Shown: positions 42,686-51,263 of the stretch, in pieces
Layout of the letters: every line of letters starts with the position of its first letter
Position numbering within the stretch: position 1 is the stretch's first letter
DNA from: Kaistia granuli DSM 23481
Lineage (GTDB): Bacteria; Pseudomonadota; Alphaproteobacteria; Rhizobiales; Kaistiaceae
Length of the DNA: 64,000 bases
Direction of reading: 5' to 3'
Assembly (NCBI RefSeq): GCF_000380505.1
Contig: NZ_AQYH01000006.1
Span: 372,001-436,000, forward strand
Notes under the pieces: model-generated
The model's input: only the letters and a program-made list of their open reading frames with translations
Database searches by the model: none
Told to the model about the DNA's origin: nothing
Position numbers and translations under genes: made by a program

Positions 42686-44199
42686 GGTACGAACTCATTG
42701 TCGCCAAACCCGAAATCTTCGCTGAGGGTGTGCTGACCGGAAGCGATGGCAATCACCGCCTCGAAGATCCGCTGGCCGGCCGCCTCGATCGTGTCGTCGC
42801 CCGTGACGATGCCGCCGCAGTTGACGTCCATGTCGTCCTGCATGTGCTCGTACATCTCGCTATTGGTGGCGACCTTGATGCACGGCGCAGGCTTGAAACC
42901 GGAGACCGAGCCTCGCCCCGTCGTGAAGACGATGACGTTGCAGCCCCCCGCGACCTGCCCCGTTACCGCTACGGGATCGTAGCCGGGTGTATCCATAAAG
43001 ACAAACCCGCTCTGGTCGATCAGCTCGGCATATTCATAGACGGCGGCGAGCGGCATCGTGCCGCCCTTGGCGACGGCGCCGAGCGATTTTTCCAGGATGG
43101 TGGTGAGCCCGCCGGCCTTGTTGCCATGCGAGGGATTGTTGTTCAGTTCGGCACCGTTCTTGACGGTGTAGTCTCGCCACCAGTCGATCCGGTCCATCAA
43201 CTTCTGCGCCACTTCCGGCGTCTGGGCGCGGCGGGTCAACAGATGCTCGGCGCCATAGATTTCCGGCGTCTCGCTCAGGACCGCGGTGCCGCCATGCTGG
43301 ACGAGAAGATCGGCCGCGTAGCCGAGCGCCGGATTGGCGGAGATGCCGGAATAGCCGTCCGAGCCGCCGCACTGCAGCGCCAGCTTGATGCCCGAAAGTG
43401 GTGCTGTGGTGCGCTGCATCGCATTCGCCACCGGCAGCATCTCGCGGATGATCTCGGAGGCGATCTCGACCGTCTTGCGGGCGCCGCCGAGGCGCTGGAT
43501 CGTCATGGTGCGCAGCATCGGCCCTTCGGCAAGGCCGAACTTCTCCAGGATGGGCTCGATCTGGTTGGTCTCGCAGCCGAGGCCGATCATCAGGATGCCG
43601 GCGAAGTTCGGGTTCTTCGCATAGCCGCTCAGGGTGCGGATCAGATATTCGTAGCCCTCGGCCTTGGTCGAGATGGCGCAGCCGGTGCCGTGCGTCAGCG
43701 CGACGACGCCGTCGACATTGTCGAAGCCGGCGAGGCCGCCGCCGCGATTGAAGCCGTCGGCGATGGCGCGCGAGACGGTGGCCGAGCAATTCACCGAGGT
43801 GATGATGCCGATAAAGTTGCGGGTGCCGACGTCGCCATTCGGGCGGACATAGCCCTCGAAGGTGCGGCGCTCGGCTTCCGGCAGCAACGGCGTCGGCCGG
43901 CCGTCGACCGCGAACTCATGCGTCACGTCGCTGTCCTGCATGGCGAGATTGTGCAGATGCACGTGCTCGCCCGGCTGGATCGACGCGCTCGCCGTGCCGA
44001 TCACCTGACCATATTTCAGCACGGGCTCGCCCGCCTCGATCGGCTGGGTCGAGATCTTGTGGCCGCTCGGAATCTCGTCGCGCGCCACGACATTGCTGCC
44101 CGGCAGGACGGTTCCGGCGGGAATGACCGCGCGGGCCACGCTCACATTGTCTTTCGGATTGAGCAGGATCACGGGGGACGACGGAGCTGGCATGGACAT
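42661..44199 (-). CDS. UxaA family dehydratase (altronate/galactarate type)
   Basis: A 512-aa sugar-acid dehydratase. An N-terminal SAF domain (VILLNPKDNVSVA to HVHLHNLAM, about residues 8-95) is followed by the UxaA core: GYVRPNGDVGTRN, THGTGCAIS, LGCETNQIEP, LQCGGSDGYSG, and C-terminal VNCGGIVTGDD. Members remove water from D-altronate or D-galactarate using iron. The start at 44199 has GGAA at workable spacing; an ATG at 44205 is almost on top of that site. Its partner GntR regulator is encoded at the overlapping 3' end. Altronate versus galactarate cannot be separated here. Confidence 0.88.
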   Translation of the reverse strand: MSMPAPSSPVILLNPKDNVSVARAVIPAGTVLPGSNVVARDEIPSGHKISTQPIEAGEPVLKYGQVIGTASASIQPGEHVHLHNLAMQDSDVTHEFAVDGRPTPLLPEAERRTFEGYVRPNGDVGTRNFIGIITSVNCSATVSRAIADGFNRGGGLAGFDNVDGVVALTHGTGCAISTKAEGYEYLIRTLSGYAKNPNFAGILMIGLGCETNQIEPILEKFGLAEGPMLRTMTIQRLGGARKTVEIASEIIREMLPVANAMQRTTAPLSGIKLALQCGGSDGYSGISANPALGYAADLLVQHGGTAVLSETPEIYGAEHLLTRRAQTPEVAQKLMDRIDWWRDYTVKNGAELNNNPSHGNKAGGLTTILEKSLGAVAKGGTMPLAAVYEYAELIDQSGFVFMDTPGYDPVAVTGQVAGGCNVIVFTTGRGSVSGFKPAPCIKVATNSEMYEHMQDDMDVNCGGIVTGDDTIEAAGQRIFEAVIAIASGQHTLSEDFGFGDNEFVPWQIGAVT

Positions 44200-44318
44200 G
44201 TTCATTTCCGCTAAAATGGTTATTGCGTGCACCAATCAATCATGTTAGATGTCTTCTAGTCAACAGATTAATAACAATAACCCACGGGAAATCGGCGCGA
44301 CCGGCGAGAACATTTTCA

Positions 44319-44344
44319 ATATACGATCGACATATATCGTATAT
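44319..44344. promoter_or_regulatory. Candidate operator, 26-base dyad
   Basis: Perfect 9-base arms ATATACGAT (44319-44327) and ATCGTATAT (44336-44344) around an 8-base spacer, in the A/T-rich region between the divergent dehydratase and amino-acid transporter operons. It is a good candidate target for the GntR protein at 41645-42685. Confidence 0.5.
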
Positions 44345-44435
44345 TTTTCAAATCGATCGCCACGCTCCAAACTTACAATCAATCAATACAAGCCTGTTTC
44401 GATTTTAATCGTTACGGAATGCGTGGGATTGTGCC

Positions 44436-45119
44436 TTGTCGTACGAATTCGATTTCTCGTTTCTGAATGAGTATCTGCCAGAGCTTTGGCATGGAATCTG
44501 GCTGACGATCGGGATGACCTTCGTCTCGATCGTTCCGGGCTTCGCGCTCGGCACCGGTTGCGCCATCGGCCGCCTCTATGGCCCGCCCTGGGTGCAGCGC
44601 ATCGTCACCATCTATGTCGAGGGCATCCGCAACACGCCGCTGATCATCCAGGTGTTCTGGCTGTTCTTCGGGCTGGCGGTGCTGCAGGTGCGGGTCGGGC
44701 CGTTTCCGGCCGCCGTCATCGCGCTCGTCATCAATGTCGGCGCCTATACGGCGGAGATCATGCGGGCCGGCTTCATGAGCATTCCGAAGGGCCAGCTCGA
44801 GGCCGCCGCCTGCCTGGCGCTGAAGCCGAGCCAGAGCCTTTGGTCGGTACAGCTGCCGCAGGCGGTCGAGCGGGTCTATCCGGCGCTCGTCAGCCAGTTC
44901 GTGCTGATGATGCTGGCGACCTCGATCATGTCGCAGATCTCGGCCGAGGAACTCACCGGCGTCGCCTACATGATCCAGTCCTTCACCTTCCGCGGCTTCG
45001 AGGTCTATCTCGTCATCGCCGTCATCTACTTCGTCATGGCCTGCCTGCTCCGGCTGACCCTGCTCGGCGTCGCGCAAGTCTCCTTCCCGCGCAAGCGCCG
45101 CCTCGGCACGCCGCTCTGA
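44436..45119 (+). CDS. Amino acid ABC transporter permease (cassette 1, first)
   Basis: A 227-aa permease of the HisQM/GlnP type with about five membrane segments and the EAA loop EAAACLALKPSQSLWSVQLP. The only sensible start is a TTG at 44436 giving MSYEFDFSF, matching the paralogue at 49921. It forms a heterodimer with the next gene's product for import of a polar amino acid or opine-like compound. Confidence 0.88.
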   Translation: MSYEFDFSFLNEYLPELWHGIWLTIGMTFVSIVPGFALGTGCAIGRLYGPPWVQRIVTIYVEGIRNTPLIIQVFWLFFGLAVLQVRVGPFPAAVIALVINVGAYTAEIMRAGFMSIPKGQLEAAACLALKPSQSLWSVQLPQAVERVYPALVSQFVLMMLATSIMSQISAEELTGVAYMIQSFTFRGFEVYLVIAVIYFVMACLLRLTLLGVAQVSFPRKRRLGTPL

Positions 45120-45169
45120 GCGATGACGCCTCCCCAAGCCAGCCTCCCCTCGACGCACGGATCCCGCCC

Positions 45170-45814
45170 ATGTTCGGACTGACCATCGAGCAGATCGCCT
45201 TCATCTTTCGCGGCGCCGGCTGGACCATCGTCCTGTCGCTGCTCGGATTTGTCGGCGGCACCATCTTCGGATTGCCGGTGGCGCTGGCGCGCGCCTCGCA
45301 CAACCGGGGCCTGAACCTGGTTTCCGGCCTGTTCGTCCAGCTCGTCCAGGGCATCCCGCTGCCCGTCATCATGTTTGTCGTCTATTTCGGCATCTCGATC
45401 GGCGGCTATGACGTGCCGGCGCTGGTCGCCGCCGGCATCGCCATGACGCTCTATTCCAGCGCCTATCTCGGCGAGATCTGGCGCGGCTGCATCCAGGCGG
45501 TGCCGAAGACGCAGTGGGAGGCCGGCGAATGCCTGGCGCTGACCAATTTCCAGCGCTTCGTCTACGTGATCCTGCCGCAGGCGCTCCGCATCGCCGTGCC
45601 ACCGACGGTCGGCTTCCTCGTGCAGATCGTGAAGAACACTTCCTATGCGGTGGTGATCGGCTTCTTCGACCTCACCTACTCGGCCAAGGTCATCAATAAC
45701 TCGACCTTCATGCCGTTCACCGTCTTCACCATCGCGGCGCTGATCTATTTCGCGATCTGCTTCCCGATGTCGGTCATGGCGCGCCGTTTCGAGCGCCGGC
45801 TGAACCGGAGCTGA
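45170..45814 (+). CDS. Amino acid ABC transporter permease (cassette 1, second)
   Basis: A 214-aa HisQM-type permease. The coupling loop is EAGECLALTNFQRFVYVILP, and GEIWRGCIQAVPKTQWEAGE matches the counterpart at 50616 closely. It starts 50 bases after the first permease and 7 bases before the ATPase gene. Confidence 0.88.
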   Translation: MFGLTIEQIAFIFRGAGWTIVLSLLGFVGGTIFGLPVALARASHNRGLNLVSGLFVQLVQGIPLPVIMFVVYFGISIGGYDVPALVAAGIAMTLYSSAYLGEIWRGCIQAVPKTQWEAGECLALTNFQRFVYVILPQALRIAVPPTVGFLVQIVKNTSYAVVIGFFDLTYSAKVINNSTFMPFTVFTIAALIYFAICFPMSVMARRFERRLNRS

Positions 45815-45821
45815 GGGCACC

Positions 45822-46619
45822 ATGAACGCGGCAACGAAGATCTCCACTGCCACCGCAAGCGCGACAGAGACCCAGATCATGACCCGATCCGATACCCCCC
45901 TCGTGCGCTTCCAGGGTGTACGCAAGAGCTTTGGCGAACTCGAAGTCCTGAAGGGCATCGACCTGGAAGTCGTCTCCGGCGAAGTCGTGGCGCTGATCGG
46001 CCGCTCGGGCTCGGGCAAGAGCACGGCGCTGCGCTGCGTCAACGGCCTCGAACGGATCAACGCCGGCGCGCTCACCGTCTGCGGCCGCGAACTGCACAGC
46101 GGCAAGGTCGATCTGCGCGACCTTCGCCAGGACGTCGGCATCGTCTTCCAGAGCTACAACCTGTTCCCGCATCTGACGGTCGAGCAGAATGTGACTTTGG
46201 CGCCGCGCAAGGTGCACAAGATCGGCGCCGCCGAGGCGCGCGACCTCGCCGATACGGTGCTGGCGCAGGTCGGGCTGTCGGACAAGGCCAAGAACTATCC
46301 CGAGCAGCTCTCCGGCGGCCAGCAGCAGCGCGTCGCCATCGCCCGCTCGCTCGCCATGCGCCCGAAACTCATCCTCTTCGACGAAGTGACCTCGGCCCTC
46401 GACCCGGAACTGACCGGCGAGGTGCTGCGCGTCATCGAGAAGCTCGCCGCGGGGGGCATGACCATGATGCTCGTCACGCACGAGATGGCATTCGCCCGCT
46501 CCGTCGCCGACCAGGTGGTGTTCATGCACCAGGGCCGGATCTGGGAGAGCGGCAAGGGCGACATGCTCGACAAGCCTCAGACGCCGGAACTGCGCCAATT
46601 CGTCGGCAACGGCCTTTGA
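45822..46619 (+). CDS. Amino acid ABC transporter ATP-binding protein (cassette 1)
   Basis: A 265-aa ATPase. Walker A is GRSGSGKST, the Q-loop is FQSYNLFPHLT, the signature is LSGGQQQRVAIARS, Walker B is LILFDEVTSALDPE, and the H-loop is VTHEM. The FDEVTSALDPELTGEVL segment is typical of polar amino-acid importers. An N-terminal extension of about 20 residues precedes MTRSDTP; GAGGG upstream supports the ATG at 45822. Confidence 0.92.
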   Translation: MNAATKISTATASATETQIMTRSDTPLVRFQGVRKSFGELEVLKGIDLEVVSGEVVALIGRSGSGKSTALRCVNGLERINAGALTVCGRELHSGKVDLRDLRQDVGIVFQSYNLFPHLTVEQNVTLAPRKVHKIGAAEARDLADTVLAQVGLSDKAKNYPEQLSGGQQQRVAIARSLAMRPKLILFDEVTSALDPELTGEVLRVIEKLAAGGMTMMLVTHEMAFARSVADQVVFMHQGRIWESGKGDMLDKPQTPELRQFVGNGL

Positions 46620-46668
46620 ACGGCGCCTTGCGCGCCAACACACATCTACCAAGCGGAGGAATAGCAAT

Positions 46669-47466
46669 ATGATGAAGCGTCTTCTCGGCGGCGTCGCGCT
46701 GTCGCTCGCCCTGTGCGCCGGCGCGGTCTCGGCTCAGGCCGATACCCCGGAAGCCATCAAGGAGCGCGGCACGCTGCGCGTCGCCGTCGATATCGGCCAT
46801 CCGCCCTACGGCATGCTCGACGCCCAGGCCAAGGCCACCGGCTCGGACATCGAGACGGCGCAGCTGCTCGCCGACGATCTCGGCGTGAAGCTGGAAGTCG
46901 TTCCGGTCTCCGGCGCCAACCGCGTTCCCTTCCTGCTCGCCAACAAGGCCGACGTCGTCATCGCCTCGTTCTCCGTCACGGAAGAGCGCAAGAAGGTCGT
47001 CAACTACTCGAAGCCCTACGGCGTCATCCCGGTCGTCGTCTCGGCACCGAAGGCGATCGCACTGACCTCGACGGCCGAACTCGCCGGCAAGGATATCGCC
47101 GTTGCCCGCGGCACCACCGCCGATATCGAGCTGACCCGCGCCATCAAGGAAGCCGGCGCCGCGGCCAACATCGTGCGCTACGAGGACGAGGCGACCACCA
47201 ACACCGCCGTCGCCACCGGCCAGCAAGACGTGTTCGCGGCAGCGCTCTCGACCGCCAACTCGGTCGCCGAGCAGAACGCCCCGAAGGGCCTCGAGGTCAA
47301 GCTTACGCTCGCCGCCTATCCGATGGCGATCGGCCTGCGCAAGAACGATCCCGAGCTGAAGACCTGGGTCGACGAATGGGTCGTCACCAATTTGAAGAAC
47401 GGCAAGCTGAACGACATCTACGTCAAGTATTTCAACCAGCAGCTGCCGGACAACATCCCCGAGTAG
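46669..47466 (+). CDS. Amino acid ABC transporter substrate-binding protein (cassette 1)
   Basis: A 265-aa periplasmic binding protein (family 3). A signal peptide spans about residues 1-24 and ends at SAQA. The mature protein includes GTLRVAVDIGHPPYGM and GANRVPFLLANKADVV, whose Arg/Asp residues usually hold the ligand carboxylate and amine. A good GGAGG ribosome site precedes ATGATG. It is the paralogue of the protein at 52061-52855. The ligand is not predictable beyond an amino-acid-like compound. Confidence 0.9.
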   Translation: MMKRLLGGVALSLALCAGAVSAQADTPEAIKERGTLRVAVDIGHPPYGMLDAQAKATGSDIETAQLLADDLGVKLEVVPVSGANRVPFLLANKADVVIASFSVTEERKKVVNYSKPYGVIPVVVSAPKAIALTSTAELAGKDIAVARGTTADIELTRAIKEAGAAANIVRYEDEATTNTAVATGQQDVFAAALSTANSVAEQNAPKGLEVKLTLAAYPMAIGLRKNDPELKTWVDEWVVTNLKNGKLNDIYVKYFNQQLPDNIPE

Positions 47467-47475
47467 TCGGAGGAC

Positions 47476-47501
47476 GGCGCGGGGGTGACCTCCCCCGCGC
47501 C
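47476..47501. repeat. Strong GC hairpin between the ABC cassette and AroE-like gene
   Basis: A perfect 10-bp stem GGCGCGGGGG / CCCCCGCGCC with a 6-base loop just after the binding-protein stop. It has no T-run, so it is more likely an mRNA-stabilising or attenuating element than a full terminator. Confidence 0.45.
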
Positions 47502-47594
47502 ACCATCGCGCGCGGGCGAACCGCCGCCTCCGGAGACCGGCCGATCTCGCTATCCTTCCGGCCGCGCATTTCAGCACAGACAAGGCGAACCGCA

Positions 47595-48395
47595 ATGAAT
47601 GAGACCGGAGAGATCACCGGCCGGACCCGTGTGCTCGGCATCCTCGCCGACCCGATCGCCCATGTGAAGGCGCCTCCCGGCATCAACCGCATCGCCCGCC
47701 AGCGCGGCCGCGACGCCGTCATGGTCCCCTTCCAGGTCGCTCCCGAGCACCTCGCCCAGTTCGCCGATTCCCTGCGCAACTTGAAGAGCTTCGACGGCGC
47801 CATCATCACAGTGCCGCACAAGGGGCCAATGGCCCAGCATTGCGACGAGGTGAGCGAGCACGCGCGCGCCGTCGGCGCCATCAACGTCATCCGCCGCGAT
47901 CCCGACGGCCGCCTGATCGGCGACGCCCTCGACGGTACCGGCTTCGTCGCCGGCCTGGCGGTCGCTGGTATCGCGATTGCCGGTCGCAGCGCCTATCTCG
48001 CCGGCGCCGGCGGGGCGGCGAACGCCATTGCCTTCGCGCTGGTCAGCGGCGGCGTATCGAAGCTGACGATCGCCAACCGCACTCGCGCCAAGGCCGAAGC
48101 CCTGCGCGACCGCATCCTGGCCTTGCATCCCGGCGCGATCATCGCGGTCGGCGATGGCGATCCGAGCGGCCATGACCTTATCGTCAACGGCACGTCGCTC
48201 GGCATGCGTCCGGACGACGCCTCGCCGCTCGACACCACGCGCCTGACGCCCGACATGATCGTCGCCGAGGTGATCATGGTGCCGGAGATGACGCCGCTGC
48301 TGCAGGCCGCCCAGGATAGGGGCTGCCGCATTCATCTCGGGAAACCGATGCTGGATCAGCAGCTTGAGCTGATGGCCGACTTCTTCGGGCTGTAG
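47595..48395 (+). CDS. Shikimate-dehydrogenase-like protein with altered substrate motif
   Basis: A 266-aa AroE-fold NAD(P) oxidoreductase. Catalytic residues are kept: Lys76 in TVPHKG and Asp113 in ALDGTGF; GAINVI and a GAGGAANA nucleotide loop are also present. The shikimate-binding serines of the usual H-S-K-S-P are replaced: the motif here is HVKAP (Val24, Ala26). It therefore probably uses a different hydroxyacid substrate. It lies 128 bases after an amino-acid-type importer, which fits a catabolic role rather than aromatic amino-acid synthesis. Confidence 0.85.
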   Translation: MNETGEITGRTRVLGILADPIAHVKAPPGINRIARQRGRDAVMVPFQVAPEHLAQFADSLRNLKSFDGAIITVPHKGPMAQHCDEVSEHARAVGAINVIRRDPDGRLIGDALDGTGFVAGLAVAGIAIAGRSAYLAGAGGAANAIAFALVSGGVSKLTIANRTRAKAEALRDRILALHPGAIIAVGDGDPSGHDLIVNGTSLGMRPDDASPLDTTRLTPDMIVAEVIMVPEMTPLLQAAQDRGCRIHLGKPMLDQQLELMADFFGL

Positions 48396-48477
48396 TTCGT
48401 CCCATCGCGGCTACTCGCTCTGGCGACGGCCGCACGCCCTGCTTAATAGGGCAGCACCGATAGAACGGGCTGTCCGC

Positions 48478-49227
48478 CTAGCGGGTCGGCGCCCGGCGGG
48501 CGAATTGCGGCTTCTCCTCGAAGAAGTCCGGATATTGCTCGCGCAGGCTCGGCAGGCGGGGCAGCAGGTCGCGGACATGGACGCGCATCGCCTCGCGCGC
48601 GTCCTCGGGTCGGTGCTCGCAGATTGCCTCGACGACCGTGGTATGCTGGGCGACGACGCGTTGCGAGGTATCGATTTCGGGCAGCGTCAGATAGCGCACC
48701 CGGTCGAGATGGCCGCGCGCCTGCTCGACCGGACGGCCGAGACCGCGCAGCCCGGCAACCTCGCAGATGAGACGATGCGTCTCCTCGTCGAGCAGATGGA
48801 ACTCCGGCCACCTCTCGGCCTGCAGCGCCGCCGCGTGGCGCGCCAGCACGGCGCGCAGCCGGATGATGCCGTCCTCGTCGATGATGCGCGCGGCGCGCTC
48901 GGCCGTGGCGCATTCGATCGCCTCGCGCAGGAACTGCGCCTCCAGCAGCGCTTCCATGCGGATGGGCGCGATCACCGTCGTCAGCTGCGGATAGCTGATC
49001 AGAAGCCCCTCTTCCGCCAGGCGGATGAAGGCCTCGCGGACCGGGGTGCGGCTGACCGACAGGCGCGTCGCCACGTCCTGCTCGGAGATCGGCCGGTTGG
49101 GCTCCAGTTGCAGCGAGATGATCGCCCGGCGCAACAGGCTGTAGACCTGCAGCGAAGCCCGCTGCTCCCGGCTCAGATTGGCGTCATCCAGAATGGCACC
49201 CAGCGATTGGCCGACTGGCTCCGTCAT
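48478..49227 (-). CDS. GntR family regulator with FCD domain
   Basis: A 249-aa FadR-type regulator. The winged helix is around residues 25-90 (ISEQDVATRLSVSRTPVREA), followed by an FCD all-helical effector domain (LREAIECATAERAAR, then His-containing helices in LLDEETHRLI and VVAQHTTVVEAI). It is convergent with the AroE-like gene and divergent from the second transporter cassette, so it likely controls one or both cassettes. Confidence 0.88.
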   Translation of the reverse strand: MTEPVGQSLGAILDDANLSREQRASLQVYSLLRRAIISLQLEPNRPISEQDVATRLSVSRTPVREAFIRLAEEGLLISYPQLTTVIAPIRMEALLEAQFLREAIECATAERAARIIDEDGIIRLRAVLARHAAALQAERWPEFHLLDEETHRLICEVAGLRGLGRPVEQARGHLDRVRYLTLPEIDTSQRVVAQHTTVVEAICEHRPEDAREAMRVHVRDLLPRLPSLREQYPDFFEEKPQFARRAPTR

Positions 49228-49920
49228 CGGTTCCGTCCCATGCTTTTTTTTGTTTGGCGCTTATGTGCCGTTTCATCGGTTTTCGCCCGAACCGGGTGAA
49301 AAACCAAGCATTTGCGCGAATTCGGCCTTCCGTTAGGGCGGCTTGTTAACGCATATTGTCATTCACAGTGGACTAGAATACTAGTGCCGGGACGCAAAAA
49401 GAGGCAACAGGTGCCCGGTTGGAAGTCAGGCCTCGGCCGGACAGCCCGCCATGGGAAACGGTCAGGCTGCGCGGCAACGGCCCGCGCATTTGTCCAGCAT
49501 TCCTGAGCAAGGCCCGCGCGCGCCGGTTCATTGCCGGCGAAACGCTACTCATGCCTCCGGGAGGGGGCGATCGACCAAGGCAATGGAATGAACACCACAG
49601 ACCTCAGGACTTGGACGACCGGAACACCGATCTCGCATCGGGTTCATGGCGCCGTCGAGTCGAGCCGGCCGGTCGTTCCCGGCAGGGGCAGGCCTGCCGC
49701 ACGGCGCCGGCATCTCCGCCGGTTAGCTATGTCGGATTGCCACAGGGCCCAGGTCTTGCGGTCCCAGTCGACGGAGACTATGCCGCCGCCCATCGATACG
49801 GCCAGCGGATTTCCAAGGCGCAGCGCGCCATCGGAACGATCCGTGACCGGCAGCCGCTAGCCGCGCCGCACGCGATCTCGCCCCAATCCTTACCGAGCCA
49901 CCAACAGCGCAGGCGACGGG
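49228..49920. promoter_or_regulatory. Long intergenic region with GntR-type operator candidate
   Basis: 693 bases without a gene that I accept; the plus-strand frames in it have no motif or good ribosome site. A palindrome ACTAGAATACTAGT at 49372-49385 lies upstream of both the GntR gene and the second transporter cassette and is a plausible FCD-regulator operator. The stretch 49530-49900 may hold an untranslated leader or a decayed gene. Confidence 0.4.
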
Positions 49921-50601
49921 ATGCTCTCATACTCGTTTGATTTCTCTTTTCTTCTGACGACCTGGCCCGCGTTTATGCGCGGCGCCTGGCAGACGATCTT
50001 GCTCGCAGGAACGTCGATCGCCATCGGCTTCTTCGTCGCCCTCATCTGCGCCATCATCCGTTCTGGCAAGAACAAGCTCGCCTCCGGGCTGGTCGGCGTC
50101 TATGTCGAGGTGATCCGCAACACGCCGCTGCTGGTCCAGATCTTCATCGTCTATTTCGGCCTGCCGAGCATCGGCCTGAGGATGTCAGCCGAGACCGCGG
50201 CCGTCATCGCCCTGGTGATCAATACCGGCGCCTATGGCAGCGAGATCATCCGCGCCGGCATCGAGTCGATCGCCAAGGGCCAGCTCGAAGCCGCGGAATG
50301 CCTCGGCCTCAACAAGTTCCAGGTCTACTGGCACATCATCCTGATTCCGGCGGTCGAGCGCGTCTATCCGGCGCTGTCGAGCCAGTTCGTGCTGTTGATG
50401 CTGTCGTCGTCGATCACTTCGCAGATTTCCGCGCAGGAACTGACCGCCGAGGCGAACCTGATCCAGTCCGAGACCTTCCGCTCGTTCGAGGTCTACCTGA
50501 TCGTCGCGGCCATCTATCTGGCCCTCTCCGTCCTCTTCCGCGTCGTCCTGTGGGCCATCGGCGAAGTCGCCTTTGTCCGCCGCCGCAAGCTGCGCACCTG
50601 A
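49921..50601 (+). CDS. Amino acid ABC transporter permease (cassette 2, first)
   Basis: A 226-aa HisQM-type permease with about five membrane segments. The coupling loop is EAAECLGLNKFQVYWHIILI and YVEVIRNTPLLVQIFIVYFG is conserved. It is clearly paralogous to the protein at 44436-45119, including the MLSYSFDFSF start. It leads a four-gene operon. Confidence 0.9.
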   Translation: MLSYSFDFSFLLTTWPAFMRGAWQTILLAGTSIAIGFFVALICAIIRSGKNKLASGLVGVYVEVIRNTPLLVQIFIVYFGLPSIGLRMSAETAAVIALVINTGAYGSEIIRAGIESIAKGQLEAAECLGLNKFQVYWHIILIPAVERVYPALSSQFVLLMLSSSITSQISAQELTAEANLIQSETFRSFEVYLIVAAIYLALSVLFRVVLWAIGEVAFVRRRKLRT

Positions 50602-50615
50602 GGTGAGATGACATC

Positions 50616-51263
50616 ATGATCACGTTTTCCTCCACCCATCTCATCTATCTGATCGAAGCCGCCCGCTGGACGCTGCTTCTGTCGGTGCTCGCCTTCATAG
50701 GCGGCGGCATACTCGGCCTGGTGCTGGCGCTCGGCCGCGTTTCCGAGCACAAGCCCCTGCGCTGGCTGTCGGCCGCCTATATCCAGATCATCCAGGGCAC
50801 ACCGCTGCTGGTGGTGCTGTTCCTTTCCTATTTCGGCCTGTCGATCCTCGGCCTCGACATCCCGCCGATCGCCGCCGCCGGCCTGTCGCTGACGCTCTAC
50901 ACCTCCGCCTTTCTCGGCGAGATCTGGCGCGGCTGCATCCTCTCGGTGCCGAAGACCCAGTGGGAGGCGTCGAACTGCATCGGCCTCTCCCGCGCCCAGC
51001 AGTATCGCTACGTGATCCTGCCACAGGCCGCCCGCATCGCCATCCCGCCGACGGTCGGCTTCATGGTGCAGATCATCAAGAACACGTCGATCACCTCGAT
51101 CATCGGTTTCGTCGAGCTCGCGCGCGCCGGCCAGATCGTCAACAACTCGACGTTCCAGCCGTTCATCACCTTTGTCTTCGTGGCCATCATCTATTTCGCG
51201 ATGTGCTACCCCCTCTCTCTCGCCAGCAGACATTTCGAAAGGAAGCTCAATGTCGGTAAATGA
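50616..51263 (+). CDS. Amino acid ABC transporter permease (cassette 2, second)
   Basis: A 215-aa HisQM-type permease. GEIWRGCILSVPKTQWEASN and the C-terminal NNSTFQPFITF match the paralogue at 45170-45814. It starts 14 bases after the first permease and overlaps the ATPase gene by 14 bases. Confidence 0.9.
   Translation: MITFSSTHLIYLIEAARWTLLLSVLAFIGGGILGLVLALGRVSEHKPLRWLSAAYIQIIQGTPLLVVLFLSYFGLSILGLDIPPIAAAGLSLTLYTSAFLGEIWRGCILSVPKTQWEASNCIGLSRAQQYRYVILPQAARIAIPPTVGFMVQIIKNTSITSIIGFVELARAGQIVNNSTFQPFITFVFVAIIYFAMCYPLSLASRHFERKLNVGK

Noticed and set aside
49419-49940. Plus-strand open frame in the gap before transporter cassette 2
   Set aside because: Composition is Arg/Pro/Gln-rich without motif, it overlaps the permease start, and no ribosome site supports it.
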